From NCBI GenBank assembly GCA_015039365.1, contig WION01000109.1:1-64000 (forward strand): 64,000 nt of DNA, read 5' to 3'. The translations under genes were made by a program, and so were the position numbers. The notes beneath the pieces were generated by a model that saw nothing but the letters and a program-made list of their open reading frames with translations, was not told where the DNA came from and did not search any database. Shown piece after piece: positions 1 through 12,902 of this stretch (its first letter is position 1; each line of letters begins with the position of its first letter). Source of the DNA: Amanita rubescens. Its lineage: Eukaryota; Basidiomycota; Agaricomycetes; Agaricales; Amanitaceae.

Positions 1-955
1 TTCTATGTTATCAAATTTCATCCCATTTTAACGTCTCTTTGCAGGTATTAACCGGAATCGACAAGCGGAAGTCTTTGAAGAGATTTTTCAGCACGCTCAA
101 AGTTGTATCGATGATTATAACGCATTTGTCCTTGCATATGGCCAGACTGGATTTAGAAAATCCTCCACGATGGAAGGTGGCACGGTAAGCGAAGCGCCGG
201 TTTTACTCGGAGCGATGCTTATTGGGGTTATTCATAGATCGAAACAGCAGTTGGTATGATACCAAGGGCAGTAGAGCAGGTCTTCCGCATCACCGAGTTT
301 ATGAAAACTGGAAAAGGTTGGCAGTACAAGATGGAAGGGCAATTCCTCGACATTGTACGTATGCATTCCAAAAATTTCGCGACATCCTTCGACTCATCCA
401 ACCTATCAGTATAACAAAACCATACATGACCTTTTGGCCCCGCAAACTCGACAATAGAGAAGAAACACGAGATCAAGCATGATCCAAAGACGACCCGTCA
501 AAGATTTAACCATCGTCCCTCTCACATCACCATCTCAAGTTGAAACTCTGTTGTCTCTCGCCCAATCACGACGAAGTGTAGCAATTACACCCGTCAACGA
601 GCGTTCTTCTCGCTCCCATTCCGTATTCACCCTTCGTATAACTTGTATCGACGTTGGCATCGGAAACGTCAGGAACGGCGATCTGTTCAGCTCTACGAGC
701 TCCTACATCGGCTGAACAGGCGAGCGGTGCGAGGGGTCGCTGAATCTCGTTGATCTGGCAGGTAGCGAGAGGCTGAACGTCAGTTTTGCGCCGGGCGTCG
801 TTGCGGATAAGGAAAGGGTGAGGGAGACGCAGAATTGAATATCAACAAGAGTTTGAGTGCGTTAGGAGCCGTTATCGCTGCGCTTGGGGAGTGCGGAGAG
901 GCGGGCGCAGCTGGGGCTAACAAGCATATACCGTATCGGAATTCCAAGGTATGCA
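1..955 (+). pseudogene. Kinesin-14 (Kar3/KlpA-like) motor domain remnant, 5' part off window
   Basis: The three frames together spell the core of a minus-end kinesin motor. An exon from about position 45 reads EEIFQHAQSCIDDYNAFVLA and then AYGQTGFRKSSTMEGG, which is the P-loop. Introns follow at about 186-238 and 354-409. Later come KMEGQFLDIY, the switch I motif NERSSRSHSVF (about 597-630), the switch II motif LVDLAGSERL (about 748-777), NINKSLSALG and HIPYRNSK (about 926-949). Family knowledge: this order is the C-terminal kinesin motor. Oddities: the P-loop is GQTGFRKS instead of GQTGSGKS/T, there are frame changes near 455, 500 and 835, a stop interrupts at about 714, and the region after HIPYRNSK is missing. 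It therefore looks like a decayed copy. A functional gene with sequence errors is less likely because a nucleotide-binding residue is also changed. Confidence 0.75.
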
Positions 956-1117
956 ACCAGGTATCAATGGTCTGAGAGTTGTGCTGACTGTGGATTGCAG
1001 CACCGTAAATTATGCTCTATTTATACAGTAGTTATACAGTAACTATATACGGTTATTGCAGCAGTTCCGGCCGCGTTGAGTCATGCTTCAGGCGCTTTGC
1101 TGGCTTCTAGACGACAG

Positions 1118-2429
1118 CTAGAAGCCCACTCCGGATCCATACGAGACGTCCCATACCTTTATGGACTTGTCAAGAGAACATGTGACAATCTCGTTGCGGA
1201 GGTTGTATGGCCAGTCCATACCATAAATTTGGAGTTGTGAGCGCGAATGCGATTTAGTGGGAGAGATCCTTTCTGGGAACGTATGATGAGAAAGGATCGC
1301 ATAAAACGGGTTCAAACATACGGTCCCAGATGTAAATTTCATTAGCATGCGAGGATTGTAAGATGTTGCCATCTTGTCTGTTCCACTTGACTTGCGTGCA
1401 TTGTTGAATTCACGAAATGGTTTGCTTACATTTAAACGCAGACAAACCTGGGGATACGTGCGTCAGCAAGTATGCGAATATTTTGAAATAAAACGCACCA
1501 AAGATAGGCTTCCTAGGATTACGTAGATCCTAAGCCCATACCCATGAGTCGATGCCGGTACTGGCGACCATATCACATTCCATTGTACGCCAATTGATAT
1601 CAGTAATGGCACGATAATGAGCCTGTAAAACGTGCCCTATGTTGGTTTTGCCGCGGAGTACCAAGTTCCAAATCAACCTGAGCTTGTTCGTATAAACCGC
1701 CCAGAGTTACGGAACAAACAATTTTTCAGCAGAAGTGGATATGATGTACTCTGCACGAGTAGGGTGCGGGTTCCACTTCACGTCTGCAACGTCCCACGTT
1801 CCGCTTTGAGGAAGAAAGCAAGGTCTTAGGTACTTCCAGAGGCGTTTCAAGATCAATGATGTACATCCCTCAGCGGCTGCGTATACAGGCTCTAATCAGA
1901 ATGCGTTTCAAATTGTTAGACGAAAGGATACACACGCTGTCAAAACGACATCATCTCGAGACCCTGGGCTAATACTCATCTAAAAAGTGGTTCCGTTACT
2001 AGGGCATCGCGGAAGAGGGAGCTAACGACACGAACATTCGCTAGAACCAGGTCTTTCATATCAATTTGCAAGCTCCGTATTTCAAATTGCTCCCGATATC
2101 GAGCTGCCAGGAGCAATGTCCACGTCGGGGTCAGAGGAAGTTGTCTTCTCCCCCGCTTTCGTCCGCATCAACAGCGTCTTCTGAGCCACGCTCTCGCACG
2201 TGGTGGTAGAAACTGCGTTCATGGCTGAAAGAATACGAGTGGAGATGTGAGGACTGTAATGCCGGTATTCAGCGGTGGAGGTTGTCGAGGCTCGGCGGAA
2301 GAGTCGGTCAGTGAGGAATCGCATGATGACTGTCTTTCCCTGTAAGGTGCTTAGCTCATCGAAATGGATGGCAGAGAGAGACCGCCTCAGGCTCGACATG
2401 AGCGCTTGAGCGTTGAACGAATACCTCAT
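1118..2429 (-). pseudogene. WDR59/Mtc5-like WD40 protein (SEA/GATOR2 subunit) remnant
   Basis: Reading the minus strand from 2429 downward gives a probable first exon ending in DVDIAPGSSISGAI. Pieces in shifting frames follow: IDMKDLV, MSISPGSRDDVV, GMYIIDLE, then GTWDVADVKWNPHPTRAEYI (about 1810-1750), GKTNIGHVLQAHYRAITDIN (about 1660-1600), STGIDSWVWA, QVKWNRQDGN and NEIVTCSLDKSIKVWDV (about 1200-1140). Family knowledge: this series matches the N-terminal WD40 propeller of WDR59/Mtc5, a subunit of the vacuolar SEA/GATOR2 complex that acts upstream of TORC1. What is odd: frameshifts between almost every block, stops such as the one after STSAEKLFVP, and loss of everything C-terminal to the propeller. 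It is tail-to-tail with the kinesin remnant. Family identity is moderately sure and the pseudogene status is likely. Confidence 0.6.
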
Positions 2430-2641
2430 ACGACCTTTAGAGTTTGTTTGGTCAAAGTAAATAAGACCATGTGCAATACATAATCACCTTATTCTCATTG
2501 TGGTACCTTTTGCTTGCCTAACGTCAACCAGAGGGTATGTCGTTCGTTTCCATCATCTCCACACCTGGTTGTAATTAGTGTTAATCGATGATATATAGTT
2601 ATTATCGTTCATTCCTATAGTCATTTCTTTGATAAATAGCC

Positions 2642-5600
2642 ATGACGGTTCGTATGGATCTTTTCAAAACTTGAGCTCCTGACAGTGATACACACCAGTC
2701 CTACACTCATAAGAGAGTCCGATCTGCTGATTCCGAAAGCCAGGAAACAAAAAGATCCAAAATTGCGGACTCTCTTCCTATCCAGACCGGTTCTCCTGCT
2801 GGTTAGTATCTTTTATCTGCTGTGACAGATGATGAAGACAGCAATGACATTTTGGCAGGCTCTCTGTTCTCAGGAGAGGAAACAGATGATGAAGACAGCA
2901 ATGACATTTTGGCAGGCTCTCTGTTCTCAGGAGAGGAAACAGATGATATTGAGGTTGGAAACAGCCAAATTTTGATTCCTCCTACTCAGAGTGTCTCTCC
3001 CGCTCGGGTCACTGCCTCTCCCACCCAGAGTGCTTCCCCCACTGGTTCCCTTTTCTCAGATGAAAAAGACAACGATGGAGTTTCTTCTGCAGGCTCTCTT
3101 TTTTCAGGGGAGGAAATAGACTATGTGGATGATATTGCTTCTCCCACTGGATCACTTTTCTCAGCTGCCAGTGAAGACAGCAATGAAAATTCCTCAGCAG
3201 GCTCTCTTTTCTCAGGGGAGGAAATCGATGACATAGATTGCCAACAGTCATTTACAATAAATAGTCCAACTTTTCCATCCCCTTCAATTTCCAGATGTCA
3301 GACTCAGTGTACATCCAAATTGACAAAACCGACCAATCAAAGGGTTCAATCCTCAGTGTTGAAGAATGCAGGCAAGAGGCAACCTGCCAATCCACAGCTC
3401 ATCAGTCAAGGGAGTGCAAAGTCAAAGATCCGGAAATTGAATGATCCTCCTGCTTGGGCTACCTTGCCTCATTGCACATCACAATCACACCCTCACCCTC
3501 ATCTTCCTGGTCAATTTGCAGAATATTTAGAGCAGTGTTCTGCCAGAATGGATGGTGCAGCAGATTCACCATCATGTCCTCTCCTTGAATTTTTCCAACT
3601 TAAATGGGACAACTTGCTTAACTGCCTTTATTGTTGCACCCACCATCGACTTTTGCCAGGGAACTATGTCTGGCAACATATTTCGCGCCAACACAAAGAC
3701 AGGCACAGTGGCATCAGAAGGTCATCCCTTCTAGAAGCATTCCTAGGCCATCTCAAAGGGTGTCACCCAACAATTGTTGATCAATCAACAGAAGACCTGA
3801 AGAAGAACCTCCCATGCTCTCTGAACTATCCACTCTCATCTCATTCCAGTTCCATTGCCCTCCGATACAAATGTCAAGTTTCTAGTTGCCTGTCCTGGAT
3901 TTCTGCCAACAATAGCAAAGGTGCTCATATATTGGAATATGTGAGACATCTAAAAAGCAAACACAAACTTGATAACAAGGAGCATGAGATAGCCATCCAA
4001 GTCCAACCACAGTGGACTGAAATGGTCGAAATTGCTGGTGGGAAGTCGCAGATGGGCAAAGGAGGAGATGTTCATTGGTTTCTTCTGCCCAGCTATTCAC
4101 CAGATTATAATGGAGCTTGTCTGGAAGATGGACCTGCAATATTTAAATCTACTCAAGTTGCAGCTGCATCTGAACTCTGGCCCACAAAAATAGGATGGTG
4201 CAATGAGTTGGAACAAATCTCCATGTGTCTGGGTCTGCCACTCACTGAGGTGATCAACATTTTGCAAGATCTTGCAAGACCTCCCAGCCTTGATATATTT
4301 AGAAAATGTGATGATGAAATAACCCAATCCATTGAGCATGGTCTTATCCAATCAAACAAGCTCAGCCTCAAGTATTTCTCAGAAGGACTACAGTGGGTTG
4401 ATGGAAACCTTTGTGCCTTTGGTTTCCTTTTCCCTGATGAACGGTATGTCCACATTCTGTTTGAGTTGATGCCAGACCCAATCATCTAAACTATTGTTGA
4501 ATTGCTTGTAGAAAGAGGCCTTTTAGAATTCCTGCAGATGATCGAATCCTATATCTCTATCGCAGGCTGTGGACCTCTTCAGAAGCTTTTTTAATTCGAA
4601 CATTGAGTAAGCTTGTTAAGGAGCCAAGATACCAGCGACTTCTTCTCTGTTCTCCTGAGGTTACAGCAGCAGGAATTGAGCTTTTACGGCTCTTTATGTC
4701 TTCACAAGATCTAAACCCTCATGCAATTTTAGAAAGAAAACATAACCTGTACCTTGCATTTCTCCAAGATGAACATAGCAGTGCCAAGATTGGTACTATT
4801 CCAGAGCTGGCACTCTTATCAAGGTGTCTTCTAGGGACCAATAAATGGAGAACTGCATACCATGTTCGAACTCTTGTTGTTGGTGGAATTTGGTGCCTAC
4901 GTGGCACAGTGGTCAATTGGTGTTACCGTACTTTTGCAAATAGGAGGCTCAGTGAGAATGCTGAGTGTGTTGAGGTCACAAAAGGTTTTGATGCACTAGA
5001 TGTGGGGGATGATTTTGAGGAAATGGAAGATGAAGAGGATGAAGAGGATGAGGAAGACCTGGAGGAACAGGAGCAACTTCAAGACATGGGGCCATCCATC
5101 AGCAGCATTCCCACTTCAGTTGTGAATGATCTTGTATTCCAAATATCTTCAAGGTTGGATATAAAAGATGATGATTTTGATGCATTCAACTCACAAACAT
5201 CAACTTTGGATGAGTGAGTGAATATCCTTCATCTTGTTTCTTTCACTTGACCAGCACATCAGTTTTTTTGGAGCCAGCTCATACTACTTGACAACTACAG
5301 AACCTCCTAGGCTCACCATGTTCTATCGAATGTCCACTATTTCATTGGCCTTGTATGATGATGCTACATTCAAGCCACCATTTCAAACAACCTTTGAAGG
5401 TGACCATTTTATGCTATCCAATGGTATTAATGCGCCCCTTTCAATCCCATTATCTGGCCTAATGGTTTCTGCACATCGTGCTGTTCGAGACCTTGGGAAT
5501 GCTGTGCAAGCCCTTTTGCCACAAGGCCTGCAATTGGAAACCTTCCCATTCTCCCAACTCACAGACAATTTTTCAAATGAACCTCTTCATGCCCAATCTC

Positions 5601-6982
5601 CCAACAAACCACTGTTGGAACCTTTCCTTATGTCTTGTCAGCAGGAAATACTTCAGAGATTCTATGGAAAGTGGGGTCTTAACCGAGTTGAGATGGACAG
5701 ATGGCTGGGCCAGTATGATGATTGCTATATCACAGCTGCAGCTGCGATAAGCTTAACCACAGGTGGTTTTGGAAATACAACCTTCAAACACCAGTGTTAT
5801 TCTGGTCCTCACAGATCGGTTTTTCTTCTCAAAACTGGTATTCTTGCATTCATAAATCCTTTGGCATCCAGGAGGAAAGTAAACTACCAAATTGACCTGA
5901 TGGCCATCCCTCCTGAGCCCTCCCAATACCTCCTTGTTTTGTTTACAATTCTCCTTCAAATTGCAATTGAATTACGTTGTTTGAAAGGGCAGCACCATCC
6001 AAATGCTTCAACACATCTTTGGGTACTTCATCACAAGTTGCCCAATGGTGAAAAGCCATGGTTATTTGATTCAAATCATTCAAATAGGCAACTTCAAATA
6101 ATTACACATGAAGCCTTGGGCCTCCCTTTGTCTGCTCGGACCATCTTCAGGATGCAAACAGGTCTTCTGCGAGCAAAATTGCCACTCCTATTCTCTGAAG
6201 ATGTGGATTTCCGCTCTGCTGTTGATGACCTGGCTCAACATCATTATATGACTGGTGTTCGAAACTATGGACGACTCAAAACCTTTCCTAATTCTCCTTT
6301 CCTGGTTGGAGACAAACCAATGAGACTGATGACAATATCAGAAATTTGGCAAGGCCTCCTTGGCTTTGGGCCAGTCCGGGCTACCTGGAGGGAAATGATA
6401 AAGACATCAGCTCCTTTTTCCAGCATAGATGGCTTTCGAAGCTTGGCCTTCAGGACTGCTCGACATGAAGTCTTGGATTTCTACAATATTCTCAATTGCT
6501 CACCTACCATCAGAAAGGATCTGGTATCCAACTTGCTTGAGAATGTTCCTTTTCTTGATGGGATTGAGGTAAGGACTAGTACCATTATATCTTCTTCAGC
6601 ATTGAACTTACTACTACATGTGGCGTAGGTTAATACCAGTGATGATCACAGAATTGGAGATCAGGCACTGTTATCTGTGATGAAGACTCTCCTCTTTGGC
6701 ACTGACATGCCAAAAGAAGCATTTATTACACAAGAGCTTTTTGCAGAAGCTGCAATTCTGGCAAGTACATTCCAATTCTGTTGTTTGATGTATTGTTAAT
6801 CATTGTACTAGATTATAAAGGCCCTATGTGAATGGAGTGATGGCTCACATGTTGATCTTTCACAACCCAAAAGTGAGATGCAGCTTGAATTAGAGGACCT
6901 TCGGTGCCAAATTTTGGAAAAGCTAAAGGTGTCTTGGAAGTCTCCTAAATCTTACCTTACCTTTTCTCAACATTTTGCATAA
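2642..6982 (+). CDS. Large hypothetical protein with GSLFSGEE repeats and two C2H2-like fingers (possible mobile-element cargo)
   Basis: Joining exons 2642-2647, 2699-2801, 2829-4443, 4512-5213, 5263-6568, 6629-6760 and 6812-6982 gives one open frame of 1344 codons. The third intron (2802-2828) is only 27 nt and the sixth would be GC-AG, so the start and end are less certain than the middle. Residues about 40-175 hold six copies of GSLFSxEE with acidic spacers; the first two units are near-identical at DNA level. Two zinc-finger-like pairs follow: C-x2-C ... H-x4-H near residue 303 and C-x4-C ... H-x4-H near residue 385. A run of Asp/Glu sits near residue 748, and the C-terminal third is helical-looking. 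I do not recognise the protein. The paired C2H2 layout recalls DUF3505-type proteins near fungal RecQ/helicase genes, but that is a weak resemblance. Base composition is AT-rich, like the Helitron downstream, which suggests it belongs to a mobile element. Confidence 0.6.
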
Positions 6983-7359
6983 AATGTACTAAATTGTGCA
7001 ATAAGTGAGGCTCATTTTTTCTGAGGCCACTGACCATGTGATGGGCATGATGATCTCGACGATGGACAATCAGTGTGCTATTTTGACTGTGTTTCTGTTT
7101 CTGTCCACAGTGGGGTCTAAACATTGACTACCTTTTAGTTCCAAGGCCATAGTGTAATTGTTTTCTTAATGTGCAGCAATCAAGCTGTATTACATCAGAG
7201 GCCATTGCCATGTCATGCTGCATCATCTGAGATTGCACAGCTTTGCCATGTGTCTGCACTCTTGCACACTCATTGCTCACTGATCTCGTTGCTGGATCTC
7301 TGTCCTTGCTGCTCAGTGACTCATTGCTGCTTTGTCTTTACTCACTCAGACCCTACTGC

Positions 7360-8250
7360 ACCACAGGTAAGCCGTGTGTTGCCTGGATTCAATGTTGCTG
7401 ACCCACCATTTGACTATCCCCCATTTAACCCCTCTCTGAACCCTCCAGCACCCTCCCATGCCCTCCTGCAACTTGTGGCACCCCATTGCACCCCATTGCA
7501 CCCCATCACACCCCATTGCACCCTATTGCATCCCAGGTAAGCCATGTGACATTGTACTTAGACGTTGCTGACCCCACCTGACCCTCCTGCCTTTCAACTA
7601 CACCCACCACACCCTCCCACGCCTTCACACACCCTCCCATGCCTTCACACACCCTCCCACGCCTTCACACACCCTCCCACACCTTCACACATCCTCCCAT
7701 GCTCTCCCACATACCCTCCTGCACCCTCCCATTCCCTCCTGCACCCTCCCATACCCTCCTGCACCCTCCCACACCCTCCTGCACCCTCCCATGCCCTGTC
7801 TGACCCGTCGCACTCCACCACATCCCAGGTAAGCTGCATGTGACACCCAGCTTTGCTGTTGCTGACTGACCACATTCTTTGACCACCTATCATTTAACTA
7901 TGCCTGTTTTACCCCTTTGCACTCTCCTGCACCTTGTTGCACCCTGCTGGACCCCAGGTAAGCTCTGTAACACCTGGCTTTGATGTTGCTGACCCATCAT
8001 GATATCCTTTGCCCACCCACCATTCAATCATGCCCTGTTTCACATTGTCACACCCTTGCACCCTCCTGCACCCTCCTGCATCTCATTGCATCTCACCACA
8101 CCCCAGGTAAGCTCCATAACACCTGGCTTTGACATTACTGACCCACCATGACATCCTTTGCCCACCCACCATTTAATTATGCCCTGTTTCACCCATTGCA
8201 CTATTCTGCACCCTCCTGTGCCCTCCTGCACCTTGTTGCACCCCAGGTTC
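7360..8250. repeat. Pyrimidine-rich minisatellite array with repeated CAGGTAAGC junctions
   Basis: Units of about 130-290 bp each contain CCCAGGTAAGC, then a segment like cacctggctttgatgttgctgacccacca, then a run of short CACCCTCCTGCACCCTCC-type repeats. Junctions are visible near 7369, 7535, 7828, 7957 and 8106, and a last partial one near 8245. The short-repeat block at 7600-7800 is almost pure CACCCTCCCA(T/C). Translations of these runs are Pro/His/Ser-rich but follow the repeat and are not conserved as protein. The array lies between the large hypothetical gene and the Helitron coding region. Confidence 0.75.
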
Positions 8251-10285
8251 CCACCCTCAGCCCTTGCTCTCCTGTCCTCTTTTCTGTTATCCTCTACTAT
8301 GTCTGGCTATATCATGTTATTCTCCTGTCTGCATATGACAATACCAAGTGTATGATGTTTCTGCCTTCAGGGGTGTATGAGATGCCACTGTTTGTGTGTG
8401 GCATGCCATTATTGGTAAAAGAAATGCTGTTATATGAAATGCCATTTCTGGTATTAATCATCATTGTTATTATGAATTCTGCATCCATCCATGTCAAAAC
8501 CCCCAACAATGTTATGTTCAGATGTCTTTGTAAACATGAGTTCTGTTCATGTGCAATATACAAAGGTGGATATAGATTATGTCTAGCTACTTATGCTGAT
8601 ATCAAGGACTATCTCCTGGAAGAATACTGTACAAATCCTGATCTTGAATCCTCTGAATTTAAGTTTGTAGGTCACATGCATAAATCTGATGCAAAGAAAT
8701 ATAAAGATACTTATTACATACATGTCCTATTACCTCTACATGCACATGTTAAAATTATACAATTAACTGAGTGCCATAAAATAGCCAGTGAGCATGGTAT
8801 TTTGGCACACCCAAGAACAACCATTGCTTCAATGAGAAACCTTTTCAGTGAGCATGAATGTGATAAGTGCTCAACCTATATTTCAGTATTTGAAGCAGTG
8901 CCTTCCAACAAAGAGTGTAAAAGAATTCAGAGGAAAAATGCAAAAGACCTCAAAACATCAGCAGAGAAAGATAAACCCTGTGAAAAGAGACAAAAGAGGG
9001 TAATACCTCATCATCCTCAGCAGGATATGTACAACTTATTCCCCTCAACTACCATTTTTTATGAAGATCTTGCCTCAATCTTCCCACCTGTGCCATTAGA
9101 CAAGACATTGTCACATAAAGTAATAACAGCTGCTTGTAAAAAGTTTGAACCCAAATTATTTGAAGAAGCTGGATGTGGTGTGTGTGGACAACTTGTCCCT
9201 CAATCTTCTCTTACAAGACTGTCAGCAATGAAAAATTACCTGCATGTATTGGAGGCACCTGGTGTTACAAGGCAAGAAAGGCTCAAGATTTCAGAAAAGA
9301 TATGTGAATATCCATATGCCATAGATCAGTCATGTCAACATATATGTAATCCTTGTCATGCATCTATGTATAAGAGTTTCCAGAGTGCCAAAAATGGCAC
9401 TTGCAAATGGTCTATGGCTGGGGACTGCCATTCCTGAAGCATTATCTTCTTTATGATATATTGAAAAAATGTTAGTTGCCAGAATTTGCCATAGCTTTTG
9501 TTCAATTAGGATTGCTTCAGGCATGAGGAAAATGAAAGCACATGCAATTGCTTTCCAGCAACCTATTCCTAAGATATATGATATTCTACCTCCCCCAAGG
9601 CTGATATTGAGGAAGTCATTGCTATAATGTTCACTGGACCATGCAAACCTACCAGTGCAGACTTTAAGCATACACCATTCCTTGTAAGGGCAATCATGTG
9701 AAGAAAGCATTAGAATTGCTAATTTTGAATCATGGTGATTATGAGGATGTTATAATCTCTTCAAACAATCTCAATGAATATCCTGAAGACATGCCTCCTG
9801 TAAGTGTTGAGTATAAAGCCATGTCAAATAATAAAACTCCTGAGGGGACAAGTATACATGATATGGAAAATGAGGATGGTACTGAAGCAGGTGATTATGC
9901 ATTTACAGTCCATGGTCTGACAGGTCAACAATTTAATGTTATGACAACTAATGCAATGAAAGCAAAAGCATTACAGCACTTGGGCACACAAGGTAAATTT
10001 CTCTCTATAGGCCATAGTGAACAACCAGAATCCATATGGCACAACCCACAACTTTATCCACAAATGTTTCCATGGTTATTTCCTTATGGTCTTGGAGGAG
10101 TGGGCTCAGTAGAAGGAATATCTGATAAAATACACAAAAATGGCTTTTGATGTATCATGATAAACACTTCCAGGTTGATCATGATTTCCCATTTGTAGCA
10201 TTTAGCCATGAGGAAATAAAGACAGCATCTTCACAATGTTTCTTGTTGGCTGAGAAGAAGATATTCAATGACATTAAACAATGAA
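8148..10285 (+). pseudogene. Helitron Rep/helicase polyprotein, N-terminal part
   Basis: An open frame at 8148-9437 (more plausible ATG at 8472) carries several Cys/His pairs: CLCKHEFCSC early, CGVCGQLVPQSS near 9175, and CQHICNPCHASM near 9335. Reading continues in other frames through KIYDILPPP (about 9570) and FTGPCKPTSADF, then 9698-10150, which contains NLNEYPEDMPPVSVEY and PQMFPWLFPYGLGG. Family knowledge: GCxVCGQL ... CxHxCxxC ... PKIYDxLPPP ... FTGPxxPT ... PxxFPWLFPYGxGG is the usual N-terminal half of fungal Helitron proteins. Stops and frameshifts occur near 9437, 9527, 9698, 10150 and 10282. The extreme N-terminus upstream of 8472 falls in repeat-like sequence and should not be trusted. 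Confidence 0.75.
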
Positions 10286-10308
10286 TATTAAACATTGACA
10301 ATGCTGTT

Positions 10309-12890
10309 TTGACAAATATAATAGATCTTTTGGCTAAAGAAGAATTTGTTAAGCCACAAAATAAAGAGGAAGAGCAGTGTTTTCAATTAATGAAAGATGT
10401 TGATCATGTGGCAGGTCCTGTAAAAGGATTGAATACAAGTAAGAAGTGGATGAGAAATGAAATCTGGTCCTTAATATATCACAGAGGAGCCCCATTCTGG
10501 TATATAACAATATCACCAGCTGATATCAAGCATCCTCTTTGCATCTATCATGTAGGTAAAAATGAAACATTTGAAGCAGAAATACTCCCTTATGATGAAT
10601 ATTTGAGACTTGTGTGTGCAAATCCAGTTGCAGGGGCATGTTTCTTTGACTTTATGGTGAACATCTTTATAAATGACATCCTTGGAGTAGGTGTAGAATA
10701 CAGGGGTGTATATGGAGATGTTCCAGCTTATTATGGCACAGTAGAGCAACAGGTTCATTTAACACTGCATCTTCACATGCTGATATGGCTTATGGGTAAT
10801 TTAACAGCCCAAGAGATGAGAGAGCAAATACTTGATTCAAATTCAGAATGGAAACAGCACCTGATTTCATGGCTGGAGACTTGTCATATTGGAGAGTTTA
10901 TGACAGGTACACAAGTTGAAGTGCTCAACAAAGTGGCTGAACAAGCCAAAAGTGATTCATACAGGGATCCAACAGAGACATTGCCAGAACCTCCTCCTAA
11001 ACTTTGCAAATTAATTCATGCTTATGCAGATGAATGCAACAAGTGTTCTGAATGGAATAAGTGGTGGGACCACTTTGAGAACACAGTTGATGATATTGTA
11101 AGTAGATCTAATATACACAATTGTGAAAGAGGAACAAACAAGGCTGGCTCTGGGAGTAAAAAATATGCCTCATGCAAGGACAATAGATATGGGGAATGTA
11201 ACGCATGTTTTCCATGACCTACTTTCAAATGCACAGAAGTCAACCCAGAAACTGGCTCACTGAATATAAAGAAACATGAGGAGTGGATCAACTTTATAAC
11301 ACCTGCTCTGACATATATTTTGCACTGCAATACTGATGTTACATGTATGTATGTGGTCAGGTACTGCACTGAAAGCAGTCATCATGTATATATCAGATTA
11401 CATAACAAAAACTAGTTTAAAGACACATGTTATGTTTGAAGCTGTAAGAAATGTATTTGACAAGCATTGTGACATACCTGCTAGCTCATTATCAGAAAAA
11501 GAGAAAGCACAAAAAATTATGAATAAAATTGTCAATGCATTATCAACAAAAACAGAAATGGGAGGTGTTATGTTTGCTCGTTCACTGATAAGTCAAGCCT
11601 ATCAGGTACTGTAGGTTCCTCAAGGGAGTTCCAGCACTTAAGAACGTTCAAAGAATAAGAGTGTTATTGGATAAGTCCTCAAGGGAGCTTAGACGATAAC
11701 GAGACAGATTTTGACTGTTAAAACTAGACTGAGGTCTAGTCGTATATTTGCGTGTCTTATATAGTACAAGGTATATACGCAAATATAGTAAGTAGGAATC
11801 CATGTGATAACGAAACGGTCGCATGTGATAATGAAACGGTTTACATGTGATAATCGACATGCATGTGATAAAATGAAATGGCATATGATAAACGATGAAT
11901 GTTCCAGAAGGAACGCATATGCAAGCAGTGACGTAGGAGGGATAACGGAAGTGATAAGATAAGAAAAAGATAGGCCATGACGTACGTTTGTAACAGGAGG
12001 TCCCATGGTTTGTATGTATCTTTTGGGAAATCCTGATCACTATACCAATCATACTTTCATTCCCTTCTTTTGGCGTGGCTTTGTACTTGAAGCACAGAAA
12101 TCTTGGGGTGAACTTGATCCATCCACATGTACAGAAAAGGTTACATTGGTGAGGAGCAAAAAGCACATAGTTGGTTTGTCTCCTGTCTATGATTATATAT
12201 ACAGGCCATCAGAGCTCAAAACTATGAATCTGTATGAATGGGCATTACAGTGTCAGCACCATAAATATAGCAAAAGAAAAAGTAACACAAACACAGTTGA
12301 TGCCAATGACCTTGAACATGATATGGATTACAATGATGATGACACTGAGAATACTGATTCAGACAATATTTTATCTGATGACTCAAGTGATCATAGTTCT
12401 GATGAAACAGGCATAGTCAAAGATGAAAGTGATACAGAAACTGTTGTTGATATAATTCCCAGGGGCCTACCAAAGAATATGTATAGGTTTGACAAATATC
12501 ATCCTCTTTTTGATTCACATTTGACTTCCAATGTAGCAGTTAACTTTATAGGTTGAATCCTACCTAGATGTGACCAGGGAGACAGAGAATTCTATTGCTT
12601 AACAATGCTAACATTTTTTAAGCCATGGAGATAAGGATTGGATCTAAAAAAAGAGGATGACTCATGGGATGAAGCATTCAATAGTCATGAATTCACACAG
12701 AGACTGTAAAAACAGATCATGAGAAATTTCAACATAAAATATGAATGTCTGGATGCTCATGATGACTTTTGTGCTCAAATGAAAGCTGGAAATATTCCAA
12801 ATGATTGGCCAATAAATTGCATGGACAATAATGATGATCATGAAGATGCCTCCTCTGAAACAGATCTGTTACAAACTTGTCAGTCTTGAC
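10309..12890 (+). pseudogene. Helitron Rep (HUH/Y2 rolling-circle endonuclease) domain, broken
   Basis: The frame 10309-11217 contains RGAPFWYITISPADIKHP and the HUH motif in GTVEQQVHLTLHLHMLIWL near 10735-10790, where HLH is the metal-binding pair. After a frameshift, 11336-11560 carries YISDYITKTSLKTHV near 11385, which fits the catalytic Tyr pair (Y-x3-Y). The coding stretch is interrupted at 11566 by a solo LTR and resumes at 12002 with MYLLGNPDHYTNH and a Glu/Asp/Ser-rich spacer up to 12556. It then decays through CDQGDREFYCLTMLTFFKPW and stops near 12889. Family knowledge: these motifs define the Helitron replication initiator, which nicks and joins single strands during rolling-circle transposition. 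The Tyr and His residues are present, but the frame is broken. Confidence 0.8.
11566..11995. mobile_element. Solo LTR, 430 bp, inserted in the Helitron Rep gene
   Basis: The segment begins TGTTATGTTT and ends GTTTGTAACA, with TGTTA/TAACA inverted termini. It is flanked by the 5-bp direct repeat GGAGG (11561-11565 and 11996-12000). Removing it with one GGAGG copy rejoins the Rep reading frame as KTEMGGPMVCMYLL. Inside are repeated atgtgataa motifs (about 11800-11890). No internal retroelement sequence remains, so it is a solo LTR left after LTR-LTR recombination. Confidence 0.85.
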
Positions 12891-12902
12891 TTAACAACAT
12901 TA

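Noticed and set aside
7169..7843. Pro/His/Ser-rich open frames in the minisatellite
   Set aside because: They merely translate the short CACCCTCC repeats; both strands give equally long frames.
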